DNA of 64,000 bases from an uncultured Oscillospiraceae bacterium (lineage in GTDB: Bacteria; Bacillota; Clostridia; Oscillospirales; Oscillospiraceae). Location of the stretch: NCBI GenBank assembly GCA_934646185.1, contig CAKUEH010000002.1, positions 1 to 64,000 on the forward strand, in the 5' to 3' direction. Below the pieces are notes generated by a model. The model was not told where the DNA came from and did not search any database. It saw only the letters and a program-made list of their open reading frames with translations. The translations under genes were made by a program, and so were the position numbers. Of this stretch, positions 57,408-64,000 are shown in pieces (position 1 is the stretch's first letter; each line of letters starts with the position of its first letter).

Positions 57408-58679
57408 ATGAAACAGAAAAACAGCGGCTCCGGCCGCCGGATCGTCTGTCTGGTACTGGTTGCAGTCATGCTTCTGGGGCTTATTTCAAGCGCCCTCATC
57501 ATCATGGCCAACGCCGCGTCGAGCGCGGAGATCAAAAAAGAGCTCACCGGCCTTCGCAGCCAGCAGGCAGAGCTCAAAAAGGAGCGCGACGCGCTCCAGG
57601 CAAAGATCAAGGAAAACCAGTCCAAGACCCAGAGCCTCGTCGATAAGAAATCTGACATCGACCAGCAGATCAACATGACGCTGGCGACCGTCGACAACCT
57701 CAACAAGCAGGTGCAGCAGTACAGTCTGCTCATCGCCAACAAGCAGTCCGAGCTCGAAGCGTCGCAAGCCGAGGAACAGCGCCTGAACGAGCAGTATAAG
57801 ACCCGCATCCGCTCCATGGAGGAGACGGGCAATATCTCCTATTGGGCGATCCTGTTCGGCGCGAACAGCTTCTCGGATCTGCTCGACAAGATCGACGTCA
57901 TTCAGGAGATCGCCAAGGCCGACCAGCTGATGCTGGATAAGATGAGGGCCGTCTCCGAGAAGATCGCGTCCGAGCGCACGGAGCTCGAGCAGCAGCTGGC
58001 AGAGCTTGGCGCGACCCGCGACGAGCTCGACCAGCAGGAGCAGGAGCTCGAGGCCCAGCGTGCGGAGCAGGATGTTCTGCTCAGAGATATGCTGGAAGCC
58101 TACGAGGAAATGAACGCCGACTACGAGCAGAACATGGCGGACGAGGCTGCGCTCTCCGAGGAGATCGCCCAGTCCGAAGCCGCGTATTATGCCGCCCTCT
58201 CCAAGGAAGAGGCGGAGCGCATCGCAGCGCTGAACCGGCAGAACAACAATAAGGGCTCGAACAGCAATTCCAGCGGCTCGACCAACACCGGCGGCTGGCT
58301 GTATCCGCTGCCGTATCAGTGCCAGGTGACCGACTCCTACGGCTACCGCATCCATCCGCTGACCGGCAAGTACAGCTGGCACAACGGCGTGGACTTCGCC
58401 GCGGGCGCCAATACGGCGATCCTCGCCACCAAATCCGGCACAGTCACGACCGCGGCCTATTCCGGCGCCTGGGGCTATTATGTCGTCATCAACCACGGCG
58501 ACGGCTATTCCAGCCTCTACGCCCACCAGCCGTCCCTGTCCGTGTCGGTCGGCGATTACGTCACGCAGGGCCAGACCATTGGCTATGTCGGCTCCACCGG
58601 CTATTCCACCGGCCCGCACCTGCATTTCACCATCTACTACAACGGTGCCGACGTCAATCCCTTCAACTACATCGGCTGA
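57408..58679 (+). CDS. EnvC-like murein hydrolase activator or M23 peptidase with coiled coils
   Basis: 423 residues: signal peptide or anchor (about 12-35), long coiled coils (about 40-115 and 170-290), a Ser/Asn linker and a LytM/M23 domain (about 305-423). The zinc ligands HNGVDFA (His and Asp) and HLHF are present, so it is likely an active endopeptidase rather than a degenerate activator. Position after ftsEX implies control by FtsX. Confidence 0.9.
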   Translation: MKQKNSGSGRRIVCLVLVAVMLLGLISSALIIMANAASSAEIKKELTGLRSQQAELKKERDALQAKIKENQSKTQSLVDKKSDIDQQINMTLATVDNLNKQVQQYSLLIANKQSELEASQAEEQRLNEQYKTRIRSMEETGNISYWAILFGANSFSDLLDKIDVIQEIAKADQLMLDKMRAVSEKIASERTELEQQLAELGATRDELDQQEQELEAQRAEQDVLLRDMLEAYEEMNADYEQNMADEAALSEEIAQSEAAYYAALSKEEAERIAALNRQNNNKGSNSNSSGSTNTGGWLYPLPYQCQVTDSYGYRIHPLTGKYSWHNGVDFAAGANTAILATKSGTVTTAAYSGAWGYYVVINHGDGYSSLYAHQPSLSVSVGDYVTQGQTIGYVGSTGYSTGPHLHFTIYYNGADVNPFNYIG

Positions 58680-58690
58680 TCCCCAAACCA

Positions 58691-58716
58691 AAACCCGGAG
58701 CATCCGCTCCGGGTTT
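58691..58716 (+). terminator. Rho-independent terminator after the EnvC-like gene
   Basis: AAACCCGGAG/CTCCGGGTTT stem with a CATCCG loop, followed by GCGC. The stem itself ends in TTT. It closes the pucR-ftsEX-envC run. Confidence 0.75.
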
Positions 58717-58758
58717 GCGCATCGAAAGAAGATCGATCTGAGATTACAGGAGAACGCA

Positions 58759-59217
58759 ATGAAAATTTGTCAGCTGACAAACAGCACAGAAAAACAGCGT
58801 GTGACGCGGAGCATTTTGGAAGCACTTTCGGAATGGTTCGGCATCCCGGAAGCACGAGAGAATTACATCAAAGAAAGCAGCGATCACATATTCTTCTGCG
58901 CTTATGACGCAGATAAGCCGGTGGGCTTTTTATATCTGAAAGAAACGGGAAAGGCTACCGTCGAATTATACGTGATGGGCGTATTAAAGGAATATCACCG
59001 TCAGGGGATTGGCCGTGAGCTGTTTCAACAAGCAAGAGAGGCGGCAGGCAGAGCCGGATACTCCTTTATGCAGGTAAAAACCGTGCAGATGGGAAGATAT
59101 GCGGAATATGACAGTACGAACCGGTTTTACCTGTCGCTCGGCTTTCAGGAATTTGAGGTATTTCCGACATTATGGGATGAATGGAATCCCTGTCAGGTAT
59201 ACGTAATGGCGATATAA
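58759..59217 (+). CDS. GNAT family N-acetyltransferase
   Basis: 152 residues with the acetyl-CoA loop VLKEYHRQGIGRELFQQARE (motif A, R/Q-x-x-G-x-G) and FYLSLGFQEFEVFPTLWDEW near the end. The substrate is unknown; the C-terminal pattern resembles antibiotic- or spermidine-type GNATs. CAGGAGA precedes the ATG. GC is lower than in neighbours, which hints at recent gain. Confidence 0.85.
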   Translation: MKICQLTNSTEKQRVTRSILEALSEWFGIPEARENYIKESSDHIFFCAYDADKPVGFLYLKETGKATVELYVMGVLKEYHRQGIGRELFQQAREAAGRAGYSFMQVKTVQMGRYAEYDSTNRFYLSLGFQEFEVFPTLWDEWNPCQVYVMAI

Positions 59218-59245
59218 TTCTGTCCGGATGCGTGAGACCGGCAGC

Positions 59246-59788
59246 TTATTTCTTCGGCTTCCGATCAAAGAACGGAGATTTTCCGCTGACGCTGAGGGGG
59301 AGCCCGAGTACCAGCGACGCTTTTTCTCCGAGCAGGCCGAGGCTTTTTGCCGCGCGGCCGACGGAGAACATCACGCGGCTGTCGACGCGCGCGTCCGCTG
59401 CCGCTGCGGCGGCGGAGCCGATGGCAATGCCAACATCAACGGCGTCCCACGCGCACAGACCGTCCTGCTCCGCGCAGTCGGCGCAGCTTTTGAAATGACA
59501 GTACTGACAGCCCGCGTCAAGCCCGCGGCGCACCTCCTCCATCCCAAAGAGCACCACGGCGTCAGCCGCCTCGACGTTCTCCGCGTCGCGCGTAAAAAAC
59601 GCATAATTCAGCTCACCGGCCAGCTTCCGCATCTGTGCGGCCAGCTGGCTTTTGTCTTCGCCTGTCAAAACACAGGTCACAAGCCCGTCCATGCCCTTGG
59701 TCTTCGGCGCGGTACGCGCGGCGGCGCAGACCTTTGCCGCCGCGTCCAGAACGGCGCGGGATTCCATGTCCCTTGAAGAATAGATCAT
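59246..59788 (-). CDS. DUF2148 domain protein, ferredoxin-like
   Basis: 180 residues of the DUF2148 family, which is common in anaerobes. A cluster CQYCHFKSCADCAEQDGLC could bind an iron-sulphur cluster. Function is unknown, probably redox. AAAGGAGCC precedes the ATG at 59788. It converges with the GNAT gene, with a 28-base gap and no clear terminator. Confidence 0.85.
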   Translation of the reverse strand: MIYSSRDMESRAVLDAAAKVCAAARTAPKTKGMDGLVTCVLTGEDKSQLAAQMRKLAGELNYAFFTRDAENVEAADAVVLFGMEEVRRGLDAGCQYCHFKSCADCAEQDGLCAWDAVDVGIAIGSAAAAAADARVDSRVMFSVGRAAKSLGLLGEKASLVLGLPLSVSGKSPFFDRKPKK

Positions 59789-59866
59789 TTTGATATGGCT
59801 CCTTTCGACTTTTTATTTGAGTATAGAGTTTTCACGGGAAACTGTCAACCGATGCGCACGCCTTTC

Positions 59867-59895
59867 TTGAAAGAGAGCCGGAAATGTGGTAAACT
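59867..59895 (+). promoter_or_regulatory. Sigma-A promoter of polA
   Basis: TTGAAA (59867-59872), a 17-base spacer and TAAACT (59890-59895), preceded by TGG. It is the same layout as the promoters at 48987 and 23606. Confidence 0.7.
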
Positions 59896-59925
59896 AACCG
59901 GAGAAATGCAAAGGAGTTTACGCCT

Positions 59926-62532
59926 ATGAAGCTGATGGTTCTCGACGGCAACAGCGTCATCAACCGCGCCTATTACGGCGTCCGCGCGCTGACGACCAAA
60001 GACGGCTTTTTTACGAACGCCATTTACGGCTTTCTGAATATTCTCGAAAAGCTCCGCGCGGAGGAAAAGCCGGACGCGCTCTGCGTCGCGTTCGACCTCA
60101 AAGCGCCGACGTTCCGCCATCTGCAGTACGACGGCTACAAGGCCATGCGCCACCCCATGCCGGACGAGCTTGCCATGCAGATGCCTGTCATGAAGGATGT
60201 GCTGCGCGCCATGCGCATCCCGATCTTCGAATGCGAGGGCTGGGAGGCCGACGACGTGATCGGCACGATCGGAAAGCGCTGCGGCAGCGCGGGCTGGGAC
60301 TGCGTGATCGTCACCGGCGACCGGGATTCGCTGCAGCTGATCGACGGACATGTGACCGTCAAGCTCGTCTCGTCCAAGCTGTCCCAGACCATCGCGGTCA
60401 ATTACGATCCCGCGAAATTCCGCGAGGAATACGGCTTTGATCCCATCCGCCTGATCGACCTCAAGGCGCTCATGGGCGACAGCTCGGACAATATCCCAGG
60501 CGTTGCGGGCGTCGGCCCGAAGACGGCGACGCAGCTGCTGCTGGACTACGGCACGCTGGACGGCGTGTACGCACATCTGGACGCGATCAAGGAAAAGCTG
60601 CGCGCCAAGCTCGAGCAGGGGAGAGACAGCGCCTATCTGTCCTACGATCTGGCGACGATCCGCTGCGAAGCGCCGATCGAATTTTCGCCGGAGGGCTGCC
60701 TCGTGCAGCCGTATGACGAGGCGGCCCTGTACGAGCTGTTCACACGGCTGGAATTCACCCGCCTCATCGCCCGCTACGGCCTGCATGCGCCGCAGGAGAC
60801 GGCGGAAAACGGCATGATCGAGGGCGTCTGTACCAGCGAGGTCGTAGATGATCCCGCCCGGGCAGAGGCGCTTGCCGCAGAATTCCAGAAAGAACATTAC
60901 GTAAACATGATCGCGGAACCGGATCTTTCCGGAATCGCAGTCAATACAGATGAATCCGGCTATTATTTCTGCGGCGGCGCGCTGAAAAGTAAGAAGTTTA
61001 TGTCAACCTTGTTCGGCGCGTCCGTCAAGAAGGTCACGCACGACTGCAAGCCGCTCATGCGCCGCCTGCTGGAGCTGGGATACCCAGCGGAGGGCTTTAT
61101 TTTCGACACCGCGCTCGCCGTCTACGATCTCGACGCGACGCAGGGAAGCTACGACCTTGACCGCGTAGTCACGCACCAGCTGGGCTTTGAGATCGGCCGC
61201 GCGGACAAGAACGAGGCCGGCGAGGAGGCCGCGCGCGTATGCGGCCGGCTTGCCGAGGCCTCCGCGGTCGCGGCACTGTATAACGCGCTGCCGGAAAGGC
61301 TTGCGCAGAACGGCATGGAAAAGCTCTATTATGAGATCGAGCTGCCGCTCTGCCGCGTGCTGGCTGAGATGGAATGCGCGGGCGTCAAGGCCGACCAGAT
61401 GGCCCTGATCTCATTCGGAAACACGCTGGAAAGCCGCATCAGCGCGGCCCAGAAGACCATTTTCGGCTTTGCTGGACGGGAATTCAACATCAATTCCACC
61501 AGGCAGCTCGGCGAGATCCTCTTTGACGAGCTTGGCCTGCCCGCGGGCAAGAAGACCAAAAGCGGCTATTCGACGAACGCCGACGTGCTCGAGAAGCTCA
61601 AGGGCAAGCACCCGATCATCGAGGCGATCCTTGACTACCGCGCCATGACGAAGCTCAAGAGCACGTATGCGGACGGCCTTGTCAAGCAAATCGCGGACGA
61701 CGGACGCATCCACACCACCTTCCAGAACATGGTCACGGCCACGGGCCGCCTGTCCTCGACCGAACCGAACCTCCAGAACATCCCTGTCCGCACGGAGCTC
61801 GGCAGCGAGATCCGCAGGATGTTCGTGCCCAGCGACGGCTGCGTCTTCGTCGATGCGGATTACAGCCAGATCGAGCTGCGCGTGCTGGCGCACATCGCAG
61901 ACGACAAGACCATGCAGGAGGCGTTCCGATCCGGCTTCGATATCCACACCGCGACCGCCGCGCAGGTCTTCGGCGTGGAGCCGGAGCAGGTCACGCCGCT
62001 CATGCGCCGCCACGCGAAGGCCGTCAATTTCGGCATCGTCTACGGCATTTCAGAATTTTCCCTCTCAGAAGACATCGGCGTCACGCGCAGGGAAGCGCGG
62101 CAGTATATCGACAATTATCTGGCGCATTACGCGGGCGTCCGAACCTATATGCACGAGATCGTTGAACAGGCAAAGCGCGACGGCTATGTGACCACGCTCT
62201 TCGGCCGCCGCCGCGAGCTGCCGGAGCTCAAAAGCAGCAACTTCAACATCCGCTCCTTCGGTGAGCGCGTCGCGCTCAACACGCCCATTCAGGGCACGGC
62301 GGCGGATATCATCAAGCTGGCCATGATCCGCGTCGACGCGGCGCTCCGGAAGCAGAAGCTCAAGGCGCGCCTCGTCCTCCAGGTCCACGACGAGCTGATC
62401 GTCGAGTGCCCGGTCAAAGAAGCGGAGCAGGTCAAAAAGATCGTGACCGCCGAGATGGAAAACGTCGTGCAGCTGCGCGTTCCGCTGCTGGCGGAGGCAA
62501 AGTCCGGCGCGAGCTGGTATGAGGCGAAGTGA
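59926..62532 (+). CDS. polA: DNA polymerase I
   Basis: 868 residues: 5'-nuclease domain (MKLMVLDGNSVINRAYYGVR; VTGDRDSLQLID), a central 3'-5' exonuclease-like domain and the family A polymerase domain (DADYSQIELRVLAHIADDKT, RRHAKAVNFGIVYGISEFSL, LQVHDELIVECP). It fills gaps and removes primers. The proofreading Asp-Glu motif is not evident in the central domain, as in many Bacillota PolA. It is first of a three-gene run with rimI and tsaD. Confidence 0.95.
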   Translation: MKLMVLDGNSVINRAYYGVRALTTKDGFFTNAIYGFLNILEKLRAEEKPDALCVAFDLKAPTFRHLQYDGYKAMRHPMPDELAMQMPVMKDVLRAMRIPIFECEGWEADDVIGTIGKRCGSAGWDCVIVTGDRDSLQLIDGHVTVKLVSSKLSQTIAVNYDPAKFREEYGFDPIRLIDLKALMGDSSDNIPGVAGVGPKTATQLLLDYGTLDGVYAHLDAIKEKLRAKLEQGRDSAYLSYDLATIRCEAPIEFSPEGCLVQPYDEAALYELFTRLEFTRLIARYGLHAPQETAENGMIEGVCTSEVVDDPARAEALAAEFQKEHYVNMIAEPDLSGIAVNTDESGYYFCGGALKSKKFMSTLFGASVKKVTHDCKPLMRRLLELGYPAEGFIFDTALAVYDLDATQGSYDLDRVVTHQLGFEIGRADKNEAGEEAARVCGRLAEASAVAALYNALPERLAQNGMEKLYYEIELPLCRVLAEMECAGVKADQMALISFGNTLESRISAAQKTIFGFAGREFNINSTRQLGEILFDELGLPAGKKTKSGYSTNADVLEKLKGKHPIIEAILDYRAMTKLKSTYADGLVKQIADDGRIHTTFQNMVTATGRLSSTEPNLQNIPVRTELGSEIRRMFVPSDGCVFVDADYSQIELRVLAHIADDKTMQEAFRSGFDIHTATAAQVFGVEPEQVTPLMRRHAKAVNFGIVYGISEFSLSEDIGVTRREARQYIDNYLAHYAGVRTYMHEIVEQAKRDGYVTTLFGRRRELPELKSSNFNIRSFGERVALNTPIQGTAADIIKLAMIRVDAALRKQKLKARLVLQVHDELIVECPVKEAEQVKKIVTAEMENVVQLRVPLLAEAKSGASWYEAK

Positions 62533-62987
62533 AGACCATGACAGAACTGACTATCACGCCGATGGAGCCGGAGCATCTTGCGCAGATCGCCGCGCTGGAG
62601 GCCGCCTGCTTTTCCGACCCCTGGCCGGAATCGATCCTTGCGCACGAGCTGCAGAACCCGCTGAGCCTCTGGCTCTGCGCCATGGACGGCGATACCGTCG
62701 CGGGCTATATCGGCAGCCAGACGGTCCTGGGCGAATCGGATATGATGAACCTTGCCGTGCGCCCGGACTACCGCCGCAGAGGCGTCGGCCGCGCGCTCGT
62801 CCTTGCGCTTTGCGCGGCGCTGAAAAAGCAGATGCTGGCGTCGGCCCTGACGCTTGAGGTGCGGGACTCCAACGCGCCCGCCGCCGCGCTCTATGCCGCG
62901 CTCGGCTTTGAACAGATCGGCCTGCGGAAAAACTATTACCAACACCCCAAAGAGGATGCGCGCATCCTCAGAAAGGAACTGAAATGA
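62529..62987 (+). CDS. rimI: Ribosomal protein alanine N-acetyltransferase
   Basis: 152 residues, a compact GNAT with VRPDYRRRGVGRALVLALCA (acetyl-CoA loop) and LEVRDSNAPAAALYAALGFE followed by RKNYYQHPKEDA, the RimI pattern. It acetylates the N-terminal alanine of a ribosomal protein. Its overlap with tsaD follows a common Bacillota gene order. The GTG at 62529 overlaps the polA stop; ATG at 62538 is an alternative. Confidence 0.9.
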   Translation: MKTMTELTITPMEPEHLAQIAALEAACFSDPWPESILAHELQNPLSLWLCAMDGDTVAGYIGSQTVLGESDMMNLAVRPDYRRRGVGRALVLALCAALKKQMLASALTLEVRDSNAPAAALYAALGFEQIGLRKNYYQHPKEDARILRKELK

Positions 62988-63994
62988 AACTTCTTGCCGT
63001 GGAATCCTCCTGTGACGAGACTGCCGTTGCCGTCGTGGAGGACGGAAGAACGATCCTGACAGACTGCATCGCCTCGCAGGTCGCACTGCACCGGCTTTAC
63101 GGCGGCGTCGTGCCGGAGCTGGCCTCGCGCAAGCATATCGAGGCGATCTACGCACTGGCGGACGAGGCGCTTTCCCGCGCGTCCATGACGCGGCAGGAGA
63201 TTGACGCGATCGCCGTGACCTACGCGCCGGGCCTCATCGGCGCGGTGCTGGTCGGCGTGAATTTCGCGAAGGCGGCGGCGTACAGTCTCGGCGTGCCGCT
63301 CGTCCCGGTTCACCACATCCGGGGACATATCGCGGCCAATTATCTCGCATATCCCGATCTGGAGCCGCCGTTTCTGTGCCTCGTCGTCTCCGGCGGGCAT
63401 ACGCTGATTGTCGACGTGCAGGATTACACAAAATTCCGCATCATGGGCACGACCCGCGACGACGCGGCGGGGGAGTGCTTTGACAAGATCGCCCGCGTGA
63501 TCGGCATGCCGTATCCCGGCGGCGCGGCGCTTGACAAAACGGCGCAGACCGGCGACGAGAGCAAATACCCCATGCCGCACACGAAGCTCAGCGGCAATCC
63601 GCTCGATATGTCCTTCTCGGGCCTGAAGACCGCGGCGCTGAACCTCATCCATACGCATGAGCAGCGCGGCGAGACGCTGGATATCCCGTCGCTGTGCGCG
63701 TCGTTTTCCAAAGCGGTCAGCGATATGCTCGTGCCGCGGACGATGCAGGCGCTGAAGGAAACAGGATATAAAACGCTCGCCATTGCGGGCGGCGTCGCGG
63801 CCAATTCCCGTATCCGCGGCGATTTTACCCGCGAAACGCAGCGGCTCGGCGTCCGCCTGTGCATGCCGCCGCTCAGCCTCTGCGGAGACAACGGCGCCAT
63901 GATCGGCGCGCAGGGCTATTACGAATATCTGGCCGGAAAACGCGCCGGGCAGGATCTCAACGCCTACGCGACCATGAGTCTGGAAAACGGATAA
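62984..63994 (+). CDS. tsaD: tRNA N6-adenosine threonylcarbamoyltransferase TsaD
   Basis: 336 residues of the Kae1/TsaD/Qri7 family, which makes t6A37 in ANN-decoding tRNAs. ESSCDETAVAVVEDGR, VPVHHIRGHIAANYL (metal-binding His pair) and AIAGGVAANSRIRG are family motifs. The start overlaps the end of rimI (ATGA). TsaB and TsaE partners are not in the window. Confidence 0.95.
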   Translation: MKLLAVESSCDETAVAVVEDGRTILTDCIASQVALHRLYGGVVPELASRKHIEAIYALADEALSRASMTRQEIDAIAVTYAPGLIGAVLVGVNFAKAAAYSLGVPLVPVHHIRGHIAANYLAYPDLEPPFLCLVVSGGHTLIVDVQDYTKFRIMGTTRDDAAGECFDKIARVIGMPYPGGAALDKTAQTGDESKYPMPHTKLSGNPLDMSFSGLKTAALNLIHTHEQRGETLDIPSLCASFSKAVSDMLVPRTMQALKETGYKTLAIAGGVAANSRIRGDFTRETQRLGVRLCMPPLSLCGDNGAMIGAQGYYEYLAGKRAGQDLNAYATMSLENG

Positions 63995-64000
63995 AAAGCA

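Overview
This window is a high-GC, densely coded bacterial chromosome segment. The gene content points to a Gram-positive anaerobe of class Clostridia, probably a gut Oscillospiraceae-type organism. Signs are the dlt (D-alanylation) genes, an FMN riboswitch with a RibU-like ECF S component, an oxygen-sensitive class III ribonucleotide reductase, AzlCD, ftsEX with an EnvC-like hydrolase, PrsW with an ECF sigma factor, and Clostridia-style lipoproteins. The species cannot be named from the sequence. Promoters are mostly textbook sigma-A with 17-bp spacers and often a TGn extended -10. I found no tRNA, rRNA, CRISPR array, transposase or phage gene. Very high GC at third codon positions creates many long false open frames opposite real genes.

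Layout. 1-2820: start of a Gfo/Idh/MocA dehydrogenase, a MATE exporter and a LacI regulator. 2994-8458: housekeeping genes (ddl, DUF1934, uridine phosphorylase, flavodoxin-fold reductase, DUF1858, trmK, Nif3-like, yebC). 8639-9529: a PfkB sugar kinase. 9702-22929: a 15-gene minus-strand cell-envelope run containing dltA-B-C-D-X, a second MBOAT/AlgX-like O-acylation pair, three transglutaminase-like proteins, a C39-type protease-like protein and three related small lipoproteins. 23669-32722: a tandem-domain membrane protein, nrdD, an amino-acid ABC transporter, a ribbon-helix-helix/small-protein divergent pair and an NSS transporter. 32985-36488: azlCD and an ECF sigma/membrane protein/PrsW operon. 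36931-48640: a nine-gene ABC uptake and catabolism operon facing a divergent 614-aa LacI-type regulator with two ligand-binding-like domains. 49100-54491: an S-layer-homology surface protein, a riboswitch-controlled riboflavin transporter, a YpsA-like SLOG protein, a DUF4830 protein and a pseudouridine synthase. 54696-63994: PucR regulator, ftsE, ftsX, EnvC-like hydrolase, GNAT, DUF2148, polA, rimI and tsaD.

How the genes work together. The envelope run looks like a coordinated surface-modification programme. DltA/DltC activate D-alanine, DltB/DltX/DltD move it to teichoic acid, and a parallel AlgI/AlgX-like pair probably acylates a second polymer. The exported transglutaminase/C39-fold proteins and lipoproteins probably act at the same surface. 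In the catabolic operon, an imported carbohydrate-like solute would meet a PIG-L deacetylase, a PLP aminotransferase, an Idh/MocA dehydrogenase, a creatininase-fold hydrolase and an aldose-epimerase-like protein. That set suggests breakdown of an N-acylated amino sugar or aminocyclitol.

Intergenic DNA is unusual. Two families of structured repeats occupy almost every gap over about 250 bp. Family B (about 100 bp) has terminal hairpins whose bases covary between copies. Family A is made of consecutive hairpins built on GGCTCCCCTT or CCTCCCCTT cores, and some copies appear to serve as transcription terminators.
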